A DNA stretch of 64,000 bases from Candidatus Mycobacterium methanotrophicum (GCF_023515995.1 NZ_CP097320.1:3906001-3970000), one strand, 5' to 3'. Counted from the stretch's first letter, positions 33,461 to 43,031 are shown. Numbers and translations are program-made. The notes: a model not told the origin generated them from the sequence alone.

Positions 33461-35455
33461 CTACCGGGCGAGCGCCGCCGCCAGATCCTCGGCCGTGGTG
33501 ACGGGCATGTCGCACACCCGCCCCCGGCAGAGATAGGCCGCGTCAGCACCGGCCACCCGATCGCGGCCAACCAACAGCTGCGAGGATCCCATCGCTCCGC
33601 CGACGACGATCGCCCCGCCGGGCGCCAGTCTGCGCGCGTCGGCCAGCAGCGAGGATCGAGCCGGGTCACAGGCCACCGCGATCTGCACCGGCCCGCGCAC
33701 CGCCGATTCGGCGACCGCCAGCCAATGTCCGGCCGAGCGGGGAGCCCGGGCGAGCAGCGCAGAGTGCGCCTGCAACGTGTCAGCCGCCGCCTGCCGGTAG
33801 CGGTCAGCGTGTTTCGCGTCGCCCAGATGAGCCGCCGTCAGCAGCGCCTCGGCGATCGAGGACGCGCCGGACGGCGTAGCCCCGTCCAGCGGGTCGGCGG
33901 GCCGCATCAGCAGCCGCTCGGCGTCGTCAGCGCTGTCGAACCAGCGGCCGGGCCGGTCCGGATCGGCGAAGTGCGCCAACGCAATATCGAGCAGGGCGGT
34001 GGCCGTCGTCAACCAGACGTCGTCGCTGGTCATCTGGTAGAGCGTCAGCAACCCGGTGGCCAGCATCGCATGGTCTTCCAGGATCGCTGTGCTCTCGCCG
34101 ACCACCCCGCCCAGACTGGCCCGGCGCAGCCGGCCGCCCACCAGGTGCAGCTGGACCAACGCAACCGCGCAGCGCACGGCGGCGTCAGTCAACTTCGGCG
34201 CGCCCAGCGCCACACCCGCCTCGGCCAGCGCGGTGATGGCCAGTCCGTTCCAGGCGGTGACGACTTTGTCGTCGCGACCCGGCTGCGCCCGGGTGAGCCG
34301 GGCGGCCCGCAACGCGGTCCGGACGCGTTCGAAACGGCCGGGGTCATCCGGGTCGCTGGGCAACTGCAGCACCGACGCACCGGCTTCGAAGTTACCCGTT
34401 GCAGTGACTCCGAAAACCGAAGCGGCCCAAGGGCCGTCGTCGCTGCCGAGTACTTCGATCAGTTGCGTCGGCGTCCAGACGTAGGTCGAACCCTCCCGGC
34501 CGTCGGCGTCGGCGTCCAGCGACGAGGTGAACATATCGGCTTGCGCCAAATAGTCGAGCAGAAACCGGGCGGTCTGGCCGGCAACCCGGCGCGCTAATTC
34601 GTCCCCGGTGCGGCGGGCCCAGTGTGCATAGCCGCGCAGCAGTAGCGCGTTGTCGTACAGCATCTTCTCGAAATGCGGCACCACCCAAGCGTTGTCGACG
34701 CTGTAGCGGGCAAACCCGCCGGCCAGCTGATCGTAAATTCCGCCGCGGGCCATCGCGGTACCGGTACGTCGGACCGCGTCCAGCGCGCGCGACGAGCTGG
34801 TCCGCTCGTAGTGCCGCACCAGCGCCTCGAGCAAAGCCGACGGCGGGAATTTCGGTGCCCTGCCGAAACCACCGTGCACGGTGTCCTCGTCACGCAGAAT
34901 GGCGGCGACGGCGTCGTCACACAGCCGCCCCGCTACTTGCGGGCCGCCACTGGGCAATCCGGCTGCCATTGACTGCAATTCGCCTGCGATGTGATCGGAG
35001 GCCTGCTCGACCTCGTCGCGGCGATCGCGCCAGGTAGCCTCCACCGCCGAAAGCAGCTGCAGGAATGCGGCTTTGGGATAGTACGTACCGCAGAAGAAGG
35101 GCCGTCCGTCGGGCGTCAGGAAACATGTCATCGGCCAGCCGCCCTGCCCGGTGAGCGCAACCGTGGCGTTCATGTAGACCGCGTCGACGTCGGGCCGCTC
35201 CTCGCGGTCGACCTTCACGCACACGAAGCCCGCGTTCATCGCGGCGGCCACCTCGTCATCCTCGAACGACTCGTGCGCCATGACGTGACACCAGTGGCAT
35301 GCGGCGTAGCCGACCGACAGCAGGATCGGTACATCGCGCTGCGCGGCCTCGGCCAGCGCCCGCGGCGACCATTGCTGCCAATGCACCGGGTTGTCGGCGT
35401 GCTGGCGAAGGTAGGGACTCGCCGCCCCGCCGAGTCGGTTACCCGCCGGGTTCAT
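33461..35455 (-). CDS. Thioredoxin-fold DUF255 protein (Rv1084-like)
   Basis: 664 residues, cytoplasmic. The N-terminal thioredoxin-like domain (about 1-165) begins NRLGGAASPYLRQHADNPV and has CHWC at 53-56. The remainder is an alpha/alpha barrel resembling N-acylglucosamine epimerases and cellulases. Family members (YyaL/SPATA20 type) are conserved but poorly understood; a redox or sugar-related role is possible. It ends 12 bases from the isomerase start, implying co-transcription. Confidence 0.88.
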   Translation of the reverse strand: MNPAGNRLGGAASPYLRQHADNPVHWQQWSPRALAEAAQRDVPILLSVGYAACHWCHVMAHESFEDDEVAAAMNAGFVCVKVDREERPDVDAVYMNATVALTGQGGWPMTCFLTPDGRPFFCGTYYPKAAFLQLLSAVEATWRDRRDEVEQASDHIAGELQSMAAGLPSGGPQVAGRLCDDAVAAILRDEDTVHGGFGRAPKFPPSALLEALVRHYERTSSSRALDAVRRTGTAMARGGIYDQLAGGFARYSVDNAWVVPHFEKMLYDNALLLRGYAHWARRTGDELARRVAGQTARFLLDYLAQADMFTSSLDADADGREGSTYVWTPTQLIEVLGSDDGPWAASVFGVTATGNFEAGASVLQLPSDPDDPGRFERVRTALRAARLTRAQPGRDDKVVTAWNGLAITALAEAGVALGAPKLTDAAVRCAVALVQLHLVGGRLRRASLGGVVGESTAILEDHAMLATGLLTLYQMTSDDVWLTTATALLDIALAHFADPDRPGRWFDSADDAERLLMRPADPLDGATPSGASSIAEALLTAAHLGDAKHADRYRQAAADTLQAHSALLARAPRSAGHWLAVAESAVRGPVQIAVACDPARSSLLADARRLAPGGAIVVGGAMGSSQLLVGRDRVAGADAAYLCRGRVCDMPVTTAEDLAAALAR

Positions 35456-35708
35456 GCGGTGGTCGTTCGACGGTGTGGCCGATCGTCCCGTCGTCGGCGG
35501 CCTGATCCGGGCCGGGATTTTGCGGATCGAAGGACTCCGGCAGCTTGCGCAGGTGGCGGTTCATCGAGCGCACCAAGAACACCAGGCCGATCAGCAGCAG
35601 GACCACCACGAGCAATCCAAACGGACTGGCTTTGCCGAAATCGGGTCCGCTGTTGTGCGGCGGTCCGTCTGCGAGCACCGCAATCGCAACAAGCTGCAAC
35701 TGGTTCAC
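35439..35708 (-). CDS. Small single-pass membrane protein (Rv1083-like)
   Basis: 89 residues from GTG 35708. One transmembrane helix (PFGLLVVVLLLIGLVFLVRS) is followed by a charged cytoplasmic tail (LRKLPESFDPQNPGPDQA). The GTG overlaps the mca stop by four bases (GTGA), and the 3' end overlaps the start of the thioredoxin-fold gene, so mca, this gene and DUF255 form one operon. Confidence 0.82.
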   Translation of the reverse strand: MNQLQLVAIAVLADGPPHNSGPDFGKASPFGLLVVVLLLIGLVFLVRSMNRHLRKLPESFDPQNPGPDQAADDGTIGHTVERPPHEPGG

Positions 35709-36574
35709 TGCTGTCCCTCGAGTCCGGCGAACAGATCGGTCTCGGGTAGACGTACCGGAACACGGGAGCGAGCCAGCTCGAACTCCTCGGTGGGCCATAG
35801 CCGCTGCTGCCATGCGATCGGGGCCGCGAAGAAATCCCCTTCCGGGTCAATCTGGGTGGCGTGGGCACGCAGCGCGTCGTCGCGTTGACTGAAGTACGCC
35901 GAGCACTCGATCCGGGTGGTCACCCGGCCGGCGAGCACGTCGTGTGCGGGATCCCAATGCGCCAGCCACTTCTCGAACGGGTCCTGCTGGCCGTGCTTGG
36001 CGAATTCGTCCTGTAGCAATTGCATCCGCTGTCGCAGGAATCCGTGGTTGTAGTACAGCTTGGACACCGTCCACACCGGGCCGGCGTCCGGGAACCGGGC
36101 ATAGTCGCCGGCCGCTTCAAAAGCACCGACCGAAACCTGGTGGCAGCGGATGTGATCCGGGTGGGGGTAGCCGCCGTTCTCGTCGTACGTGGTGATCACG
36201 TGCGGACGAAACTCGCGCACCACCCGCACAAGCGCCTCGACGGCCACCTCCAGTGGAGTCAGCGCGAAGCATCCCTCGGGCAGCGGCGACGGATCGCCCT
36301 TCGGCAGCCCGGAATCGACGAAGCCCAGCCAGGTGTGCTCGACGCCCAGGATTTCGGCTGCCTTAGCCATCTCGTCGCGGCGGATGTCAGCGATGCGTCC
36401 GTGCACTTCGGGCAGGTCCATCGCCGGGTTGAGGATGTCACCGCGTTCACCTCCGGTCAGGGTCACCACCAGCACCTGGTGCCCCTCGTCGGCGTAGCGG
36501 GCGAGGGTGGCAGCGCCCTTGCTGCACTCATCGTCTGGGTGGGCGTGCACCGCCATCAACCGCAGTTCGCTCAC
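35705..36574 (-). CDS. mca: Mycothiol S-conjugate amidase
   Basis: Zinc amidase cleaving mycothiol adducts to release mercapturic acids, a detoxification step specific to actinobacteria. 289 residues from GTG 36574, giving the SELRLMAVHAHPDDE start. Zinc motif AHPDDE at 11-16 supplies H12 and D15; GGYPHPDHIRCHQ supplies the third ligand. A divergent DUF4307 gene lies upstream. Confidence 0.95.
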   Translation of the reverse strand: MSELRLMAVHAHPDDECSKGAATLARYADEGHQVLVVTLTGGERGDILNPAMDLPEVHGRIADIRRDEMAKAAEILGVEHTWLGFVDSGLPKGDPSPLPEGCFALTPLEVAVEALVRVVREFRPHVITTYDENGGYPHPDHIRCHQVSVGAFEAAGDYARFPDAGPVWTVSKLYYNHGFLRQRMQLLQDEFAKHGQQDPFEKWLAHWDPAHDVLAGRVTTRIECSAYFSQRDDALRAHATQIDPEGDFFAAPIAWQQRLWPTEEFELARSRVPVRLPETDLFAGLEGQQ

Positions 36575-36693
36575 GTGCTCCCTGTCCAAATCTTTCGGCC
36601 TGGTCTGTGGCCCTATAGTTCCAGTCCTAATAGTTTCATCTCGTATACCGGGGCCGGAAACCTGATCACCCGGCAGGTACCGCGAGACAACTC

Positions 36694-36700
36694 AAGGAGA
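36694..36700 (+). promoter_or_regulatory. Ribosome binding site deciding an unusual CTG start
   Basis: AAGGAGA at 36694-36700 is the only strong Shine-Dalgarno before the DUF4307 frame. Seven bases later the in-frame codon is CTG (36708). No ATG, GTG or TTG occurs in frame between the upstream stop (36663) and TTG 36744. Confidence 0.55.
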
Positions 36701-36707
36701 ACCTTCG

Positions 36708-37127
36708 CTGCCGCCGCCGCGCACCCGCTACGGGTATCGCCCATTGCCTCGCGCCTCGCGGCGCCGGGTCGTCCTTGCGCTGGCTGGGCTGGGTATCGTC
36801 ACCGGGATCGTGGTCGCCGTCATCGGCTACCAACGGTTGGGTCGCAGCGACGTCGCGGGCACACTGGCCGGCTACCGACTCATCGACCAGGAGACGGTAT
36901 CGGTAACGATCAGCGTGACGCGATCCGACCCGTCGCAACCGGTCGACTGCATCGTTCGGGTGCGCGCAAAAGACGGCAGTGAGACAGGTCGCCGTGAGGT
37001 GCTGGTCCCGCCAGCGTCCGAAGCAACGGTCCAGGTGACAACGATCGTCAAGTCGAGCAAGCCGCCGGTGATGGGCGACGTCTACGGCTGCGGCGCCGAC
37101 GTGCCGGGCTACCTGCGCGTACCCTGA
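36708..37127 (+). CDS. DUF4307 membrane-anchored protein (Rv1081c-like)
   Basis: 139 residues if translated from CTG 36708; the TTG at 36744 would give 127. A basic N-terminus (RTRYGYRPLPRASRRR) leads to one transmembrane helix (VVLALAGLGIVTGIVVAVIG) and an extracytoplasmic beta-rich domain with VDCIVRVRAKDGSETGRREV. Homologues are about 140-145 residues, supporting the CTG start. Function unknown. Divergent from mca. Confidence 0.82.
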   Translation: MPPPRTRYGYRPLPRASRRRVVLALAGLGIVTGIVVAVIGYQRLGRSDVAGTLAGYRLIDQETVSVTISVTRSDPSQPVDCIVRVRAKDGSETGRREVLVPPASEATVQVTTIVKSSKPPVMGDVYGCGADVPGYLRVP

Positions 37128-37388
37128 CCGGGTCGGCGCACCCCAACCGCCGGCAAACCCCGAACTCCGAAAACGTATTCGGCGCCCGCCGCAGCGGTGG
37201 TAGCATGTTTGGGTGCACGGTTCCAGCTGGGACCGTGTATTGCTGCATTAGCGGCCGTATGCGCCGCGCAGGGGGTCTGCCCGACTACTGGGGTCGGCAG
37301 TACACGCGGTGGAACCGCCCGGCAGCAAGGCGAAGACAACCTGCCGAGGCGGATGCCGCGGAACCGACACCACAAGGAGCGCGACAAG
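37128..37388 (+). promoter_or_regulatory. Long leader region upstream of greA
   Basis: 261 bases. A TAGCAT -10-like element at about 37201 would place the transcript start near 37210, giving a leader of about 180 bases. The sequence CTGCCCGAC...GTCGGCAG (about 37278-37302) can form a bulged hairpin. An overlapping open frame from 37205 looks non-biological. Confidence 0.35.
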
Positions 37389-37883
37389 ATGACGGACACT
37401 CAGGTGACCTGGTTGACCCAGGAGTCACATGATCGACTCAAGGCCGAGCTCGATCAGTTGATTGCGAACCGTCCGGTCATCGCTGCCGAGATCAACGACC
37501 GGCGCGAAGAAGGCGACCTGCGCGAGAACGGCGGATACCACGCCGCCCGTGAAGAGCAGGGCCAGCAAGAGGCGCGCATTCGCCAACTGCAGGACCTGCT
37601 CAACAACGCAAAGGTCGGCGAGGCGCCCAAGCAGTCCGGTGTGGCGCTGCCCGGTTCGGTGGTGAAGGTCTACTACAACGGCGACAAATCCGACACCGAG
37701 ACATTCCTGATCGCTACCCGCCAGGAGGGCATCAACGACGGCAAGCTCGAGGTGTACTCCCCGAACTCGCCGCTGGGCGCTGCCCTGATCGACGCCAAAG
37801 TCGGTGAGACGCGCAGCTACACCGTGCCTAACGGCAACACCGTCGAAGTGACGCTGGTCAGCGCAGAGCCGTACCACGCCTAA
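37389..37883 (+). CDS. greA: Transcription elongation factor GreA
   Basis: 164 residues. The N-terminal coiled coil (about 10-80) contains the tip motif DRREEGDLRENGGYHAAREE with the acidic residues that reach the RNA polymerase active site; the C-terminal FKBP-like domain follows. It stimulates cleavage of backtracked transcripts. Strong AAGGAGCG ribosome site precedes ATG 37389. Confidence 0.96.
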   Translation: MTDTQVTWLTQESHDRLKAELDQLIANRPVIAAEINDRREEGDLRENGGYHAAREEQGQQEARIRQLQDLLNNAKVGEAPKQSGVALPGSVVKVYYNGDKSDTETFLIATRQEGINDGKLEVYSPNSPLGAALIDAKVGETRSYTVPNGNTVEVTLVSAEPYHA

Positions 37884-37927
37884 CGAGGGCGTCGGTCGGG
37901 GACTATAGGGCGGGATCGCATCGGCTG

Positions 37928-38374
37928 ATGGCGCGCATCGCCGAGGATTTAGCCTTGCTGTTGCTCGACAACGCGTCGGCTCAGCCTGCGCTAAAGCGGG
38001 GCCGGCACGAAAGTGCGCTGTCCGCGGCGGTGCTGCTGGAATTGGCGTACGCCTGCCGAATCCGCCCGGCACTGGACTACGAACCTGTGCGGTCCGGTCA
38101 GCTGGTTGCGCTGATCGGACCAGAGCCGACGGATCCAGTGGCCGCCCCGGCGCTGCAGATGTTGCTGCGCCGCCCGATGAGCCCGGCGGCCGCGATCGCA
38201 AAGCTGCGCCGCCAAACCACCGGCATCGTGTTGTCGCAGTTGGAGGTCGACGGACACATCCACCGGGTTCAGCTGCAAAGCAGTGGCTTCAACGGCTTTA
38301 AGCGGCTAGCGGAGGTCAACCTGGCGGTGACAACCGCGGTCATCCGTCCGGCGCTGGCCTTGCAGCGGGCTTAG
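37928..38374 (+). CDS. GPP34-like (GOLPH3/VPS74 family) protein, short form
   Basis: 148 residues. The first 110 match actinobacterial GPP34 proteins: MARIAEDLALLLLDNASAQP, VLLELAYACRIRPALD, PTDPVAAPALQMLLRRPMSP and AIAKLRRQTTGIVLSQLE. Family members have about 210-230 residues; here the middle of the C-terminal half is missing and the end (AEVNLAVTTAVIRPALALQR) may be the true C-terminus joined by a deletion. Possible phosphoinositide-type binding is known only for eukaryotic relatives. Confidence 0.65.
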   Translation: MARIAEDLALLLLDNASAQPALKRGRHESALSAAVLLELAYACRIRPALDYEPVRSGQLVALIGPEPTDPVAAPALQMLLRRPMSPAAAIAKLRRQTTGIVLSQLEVDGHIHRVQLQSSGFNGFKRLAEVNLAVTTAVIRPALALQRA

Positions 38375-39525
38375 CTGAGCGCTTGGTCGAGATCGGCTAC
38401 CAGGTCGGCGATGTCCTCAATGCCGACCGACAGCCGCACCAGGTCGTCCGGAACCTCCAACTGCGAACCGGCGGTCGATGCATGGGTCATCGTGCCGGGA
38501 TGTTCGATCAGCGACTCGACTCCACCCAGCGACTCGGCCAGGATGAACACCTTGGTGTTGGCGCACAGCGCTTCGGCGGCGCTGCGCCCGCCTTGCATCC
38601 GCACCGACACCATGCCGCCGAAGCCGCGCATCTGCCGCGCCGCGATCTGATGACCGGGATGAGTGGGCAGACCTGGATATAACACCGCGCTCACCGATGC
38701 GTGCCCGGCGAGGAATTCCGCGATGGCGGTGCCGTTTTCACTGTGCCGCTGCATCCGCAACACCAGCGTCTTCAGGCCGCGCATGGTCAAGTAGGCATCA
38801 AAGGGTCCCGGCACCGCACCGGCCCCGTTCTGCAAGAACGCAAACGCCGCGTCCAACTCTTCGTCGTTGGTAATCAGCGCTCCGCCCACCACGTCGGAGT
38901 GCCCGCCGATGTACTTGGTGGTGGAGTGCAGCACGATGTCGGCGCCGAGCGTCAACGGCTGCTGCAGCGCTGGTGATGCAAACGTGTTGTCCACCAACAC
39001 TTTTGCGCGAGCCTTGGCGCCTAACTCGGCAATTGCCGCGATATCGGCGATCGACAGCAGCGGGTTGGTGGGTGTTTCCACCCAGATCAGCCGGGTGTGC
39101 GGGCGCAGCGCTGCCCGGACGGCATCGAGATCGCCCAGCAGCACCGGGGTGTGCTGCACACCCCATCCGGTGAACACCTTGTCGATCAGCCGGAAGGTTC
39201 CGCCGTAGGCGTCGTCGGGGATAACCACGTGGTCGCCGGGGCGCAGCACCGCCCGCAGCGCACAGTCGCCGGCGGCCATGCCGGAACCGAACGCCCGAGC
39301 GAACCTGCCGTCCTCGACGGCGGCCAACGCGGTCTCCAGCGCGGCGCGGGTCGGGTTGCCGGTGCGCGCGTACTCGAATCCGCCGCGCAGACGACCGACT
39401 CCGTCCTGCGCGAACGTGCTGCTGGCGTAGATCGGGACGTTGACCGCACCGGTCGACGGATCCGGTCTATAACCGGCGTGGATGGCCTTGGTGGCGAGCC
39501 CGGCGGTGTCGAAGTGTTCGCTCAT
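38371..39525 (-). CDS. metB: Cystathionine gamma-synthase
   Basis: PLP enzyme of the Cys/Met metabolism family making cystathionine from O-succinyl- or O-acetylhomoserine and cysteine. 384 residues. The PLP lysine is K204 in LHSTTKYIGGHSD; the EYARTGNPTR and SGMAA motifs are present. Matches Rv1079. With cbs nearby it covers both directions of transsulfuration. It overlaps the GPP34 gene end by four bases (convergent). Confidence 0.94.
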   Translation of the reverse strand: MSEHFDTAGLATKAIHAGYRPDPSTGAVNVPIYASSTFAQDGVGRLRGGFEYARTGNPTRAALETALAAVEDGRFARAFGSGMAAGDCALRAVLRPGDHVVIPDDAYGGTFRLIDKVFTGWGVQHTPVLLGDLDAVRAALRPHTRLIWVETPTNPLLSIADIAAIAELGAKARAKVLVDNTFASPALQQPLTLGADIVLHSTTKYIGGHSDVVGGALITNDEELDAAFAFLQNGAGAVPGPFDAYLTMRGLKTLVLRMQRHSENGTAIAEFLAGHASVSAVLYPGLPTHPGHQIAARQMRGFGGMVSVRMQGGRSAAEALCANTKVFILAESLGGVESLIEHPGTMTHASTAGSQLEVPDDLVRLSVGIEDIADLVADLDQALS

Positions 39526-39617
39526 CGACGATCAGCCTAGACGGTACGGGGAGCTGGGTTCCCGCAGCCGCGAAGCGGCGAGCCTGGCAAGCAGCCTCGC
39601 CAGCCATCGTGACCGGG

Positions 39618-40229
39618 TCAGCCAGCACGTGCGTCTGGGGCCGACTGCTCAAGTGGCAGGCACACCGTCGCCATGATTTTGTCCGCCAGCGTTTGGCGTT
39701 TGGCGGTCCAGAGCGGAAACAGGTAGCCGATGTAGAACGGCACTGCGTCGACGACGTGGCAGATTTGGCGCAGCACGGACATGCCGAAACCCACCGGCTG
39801 CCCGGTGTTCTCGCTGACGACTTTGAACTTCAGCACCGACTTGCCGATGCTCGACCCGCTTGTGCCCTGACGGTAGCCGTAGTTCCAGACCAGATAGATC
39901 AGCCCGACCAGCGCTGCCCCCCACATCACCGCCACACCCACCGTGGAATACCCGATCGAGCAGATCTGGTCGACGCCGTGCCGGGTGATGTCAGTCAGAC
40001 AGGCGCTATCGACACTGTTCTGCCGCACCAGCCATCCGGCGCCGAGGATGACCACGAACGGCACGATATCGATCAGCCATGCCCCGACCCGGGCGAGCCA
40101 CGACGTGTAGGCATGCCGCGGCAGACCGCGCAGCGCCGGGCCGGGAGGCGGCGGCGCATATCCGCCCGACGCCGGTGGCGGCGGCGGGTACTCGCCACCG
40201 GCCGGCGGCGGGGGCGGTTGGTCGGTCAC
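39618..40229 (-). CDS. pra: Proline-rich antigen homologue, RDD-family membrane protein
   Basis: 203 residues from GTG 40229. A Pro/Gly-rich N-terminus (DQPPPPPAGGEYPPPPPA) precedes an RDD domain with three transmembrane helices (WLARVGAWLIDIVPFVVILG; VAVMWGAALVGLIYLVWNYG; the last around VDAVPFYIGYLFPLWT). The repeat region is shorter than in Rv1078. In operon with cbs, 190 bases downstream of it. Confidence 0.88.
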   Translation of the reverse strand: MTDQPPPPPAGGEYPPPPPASGGYAPPPPGPALRGLPRHAYTSWLARVGAWLIDIVPFVVILGAGWLVRQNSVDSACLTDITRHGVDQICSIGYSTVGVAVMWGAALVGLIYLVWNYGYRQGTSGSSIGKSVLKFKVVSENTGQPVGFGMSVLRQICHVVDAVPFYIGYLFPLWTAKRQTLADKIMATVCLPLEQSAPDARAG

Positions 40230-40418
40230 GGACGGCTTCCCTCTGCACACGATTTGCTGGACTAAGCGGCACCAGGCTATCCGAGAGATTGGCATGCAGT
40301 CGGCGACCAGCAGACGTTCGGCGGGCGCGTTGTCCGGCCGCCCTCGGTTGACTCTCCCGAACCACCCGGCACGCACGGTGTTTTGCTGCCCAAAGTAATT
40401 TGCTTGTTGGCCGCCCGG

Positions 40419-41825
40419 CTACTTGCGTCGGGGGCCATCGGAGAGGAAACCCAGTAGGTCATACCGAGTGATGACCCCCACCGGTTTGCCTTCCCCGACA
40501 ACCATGACGGCGTCCAAGTCCCGCAGCGCCTTGGCCAATGAACCGACCAGTTCGCCGGCTCCGATGATCGGCAGCGGCGGACTCATGTGCATCCCAACGG
40601 CGTCAGCTAGGTTCGCGCGGCCTTCGAAGACGGCCGAAAGTAGTTCGCGCTCAGACACACTGCCGGCGACCTCGCCGGCCATCACCGGTGGCTCCGCGCC
40701 GACGACGGGCATCTGTGACACGCCGTACTCGCGCAAGATGCCGATCGCGTCGCGCACCGTCTCCGAGGGGTGGGTATGCACCAAATCAGGCAGCTTGCCC
40801 GACTTCCCGCGCAGCACATCGCCGACCGTGGGCTGCTGGAGCCGGCCGTCCAGCGGGGCGCGCAGGAACCCATACGACGACATCCAGGCGTCGTTGAAAA
40901 TCTTCGACAGGTATCCACGACCGCCGTCGGGTAGCAACACCACGATCAGCGCGTCGGGCCCCGATTGTTCGGCCACCTTCAGCGCGGCCACCACCGCCAT
41001 CCCGCATGACCCGCCCACCAGCATGGCCTCCTCACGGGCCAGCCTTCTGGTCATGTTGAACGAATCGGAGTCGGACACCGCGATGATCTCGTCGGGGACG
41101 CTGCGGTCGTAGGCCGCCGGCCAGAAGTCCTCTCCTACTCCTTCGACGAGATATGGCCGGCCGCTGCCGCCGGAATACACCGAACCTTCCGGGTCGGCGC
41201 CGACGACGCGTACCGGCCCAACTTGTCGTCCGCCCGAGACCTCCTTGAGGTAGCGACCGGCGCCGGTGATCGTCCCGCCGGTCCCGATACCGGCGACGAA
41301 ATGGGTGACCAGGCCGTCGGTGTCGGCCCAGATCTCCGGCCCCGTCGTCTCGTAATGGCTCGCCGGTCCCTGCGGGTTGGAATACTGGTCGGGCTTCCAC
41401 GCGCCATCGATCTCGACGACCAGGCGATCCGAGACACTGTAGTAACTGTCCGGATGGTCGGGCGGTACCGCCGTCGGGCAGACCACCACTTCAGCGCCGT
41501 AGGCACGCAACACATTCTGCTTGTCCTCGCTTACCTTGTCCGGGCAGACGAACACACACCGATAACCGCGGTACTGGGCCACCAAAGCCAAGCCGACGCC
41601 GGTGTTTCCGGAGGTGGGTTCGACGATGGTGCCGCCCGGTTTCAGCTGGCCACTGGCCTCTGCGGCGTCGATCATCTTCACCGCAATGCGGTCCTTGCTA
41701 CTCAAACCGGGGTTGAGGTATTCGACCTTGGCGACGACCCTGCCGGACCCTGGCGGCACGATTGAGTTCAGCTGAACTAATGGAGTATTGCCGATGAGTT
41801 CACTGATATGTCGCGCGATCCGCAT
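40419..41825 (-). CDS. cbs: Cystathionine beta-synthase with two CBS domains
   Basis: PLP enzyme condensing serine and homocysteine to cystathionine. 468 residues. PLP lysine K44 in GLSSKDRIAVK; the TSGNTGVGLALV phosphate loop follows. A tandem CBS (Bateman) pair covers about 340-465, beginning near PTVGDVLRGKSGKLPDLVHT, and is the regulatory module. Matches Rv1077. It starts 31 bases before lipU's end on the same strand, suggesting an operon lipU-cbs-pra. Confidence 0.94.
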   Translation of the reverse strand: MRIARHISELIGNTPLVQLNSIVPPGSGRVVAKVEYLNPGLSSKDRIAVKMIDAAEASGQLKPGGTIVEPTSGNTGVGLALVAQYRGYRCVFVCPDKVSEDKQNVLRAYGAEVVVCPTAVPPDHPDSYYSVSDRLVVEIDGAWKPDQYSNPQGPASHYETTGPEIWADTDGLVTHFVAGIGTGGTITGAGRYLKEVSGGRQVGPVRVVGADPEGSVYSGGSGRPYLVEGVGEDFWPAAYDRSVPDEIIAVSDSDSFNMTRRLAREEAMLVGGSCGMAVVAALKVAEQSGPDALIVVLLPDGGRGYLSKIFNDAWMSSYGFLRAPLDGRLQQPTVGDVLRGKSGKLPDLVHTHPSETVRDAIGILREYGVSQMPVVGAEPPVMAGEVAGSVSERELLSAVFEGRANLADAVGMHMSPPLPIIGAGELVGSLAKALRDLDAVMVVGEGKPVGVITRYDLLGFLSDGPRRK

Positions 41826-41855
41826 GCGCTCATCGTCTCAAGTGCCGCGCGGGCA

Positions 41856-42908
41856 CTAGCCAGTGGCTTCCCGGATGTACTCGCCAATCTGGCGCAGCGA
41901 GCGCGTCGCTTCGGGCACCACCGGTGCGCCGAGCTGGAAGTCGTGTACCTGGCCCGGCCAGACCCGAACCTCAGTAGGGACGCCTACCGCCGCCAACCGG
42001 ACGGCGGCCACCCGCGCGTCGTGCAGCAACACCTCGGATCCCGACACGTGGATCAACGTCTGCGGCAGTCCCGGCTCGATGTGGTCGAGTGGCTCGTAGA
42101 GTTCCTCGGGCGCTCCGTCGACAATGCGTTTGCCTGCGGCCTTGGCCACCAGCGCGACCAACGCATCAAATGCCTTGGCCGGGAACATCGCATCGGTTTT
42201 GATGTTCGGATGTGCCTGTTTGGGTTCCTTGGCCAGCTGCAGTAACGGTGAAATCGCCACCAGCGCAGCTGGTTCCTCGCCGACCTGCTGAAGCCGCTGG
42301 GCCAGCGCCAAAGCCAGGTAGCCACCCGCGGAGTCTCCGGCCAACACGATTTGCTCAGGTCGATATCCGCGCAGCCGCAGCCAACGGTAGGCATCGTGGC
42401 AATCGTCCAGGGCCATACCGACCGAATGCTTGGGAATCAGACGGTAATTGACCACCAGCACCGGCGAGTCGGCGTATTTCGACAAGGCGTTGACGACCCT
42501 GCTGTGCGAGTTGGCTCCGCACGTCAAAAACGCGCCGCCGTGCAAATAGAGCACCACCCGTCGCTTGCCGTCGGCGGGCAATACACCCGGCGCACGAACC
42601 AGCTGCGCGGTCGCGTGCGGCAATTCCACTGTCGCGCGGACAGTCCCAGGCGTAGGAAGTAAAACTTGGGAGACGAAGTCGATCAGGCCGAACGGCCACG
42701 GCATGTGCGGAATGTAGCTGCCCACAGCCAAAATCGGCCTTACCGTGAGGTGGCATGCCACCGCCGCGACCATTCCGGGAAGGCTGGGACCGCTTTCCAC
42801 GACCTCGACAGGCGCGCCGTCGCTGACGGGTAACCTGCGCGGTCGCACCGTCTTTAGGGCACGCGCACTCGCAGGCGGAATACTCGGTACCTGAGTCGGC
42901 GCGCTCAT
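41856..42908 (-). CDS. lipU: HSL-family carboxylesterase/lipase LipU
   Basis: Alpha/beta hydrolase of the hormone-sensitive lipase family, 350 residues from ATG 42908. HGG oxyanion motif at 123-125, nucleophile S193 in GDSAGG; the acid and base are likely in GSEVLLHDAR and GQVHDFQ. No signal peptide from this start. Matches Rv1076, which hydrolyses short acyl esters. A longer frame to 43007 is less likely. Confidence 0.9.
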   Translation of the reverse strand: MSAPTQVPSIPPASARALKTVRPRRLPVSDGAPVEVVESGPSLPGMVAAVACHLTVRPILAVGSYIPHMPWPFGLIDFVSQVLLPTPGTVRATVELPHATAQLVRAPGVLPADGKRRVVLYLHGGAFLTCGANSHSRVVNALSKYADSPVLVVNYRLIPKHSVGMALDDCHDAYRWLRLRGYRPEQIVLAGDSAGGYLALALAQRLQQVGEEPAALVAISPLLQLAKEPKQAHPNIKTDAMFPAKAFDALVALVAKAAGKRIVDGAPEELYEPLDHIEPGLPQTLIHVSGSEVLLHDARVAAVRLAAVGVPTEVRVWPGQVHDFQLGAPVVPEATRSLRQIGEYIREATG

Positions 42909-43031
42909 CCTCCACACTTCCCACGTCGTTGTAGTAAGTCGGCGAAGTAGCCAAGCATCGGGTTCAGCTGCTACCCAGCACGGGTACCCGGCCTTGCGCT
43001 CAGCCAACCTGGCAAACTTAGCTTGACACCG

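Noticed and set aside
37205..37432. 75-codon frame overlapping the greA leader and start
   Set aside because: No conserved features, and it overlaps the greA coding start in another frame.
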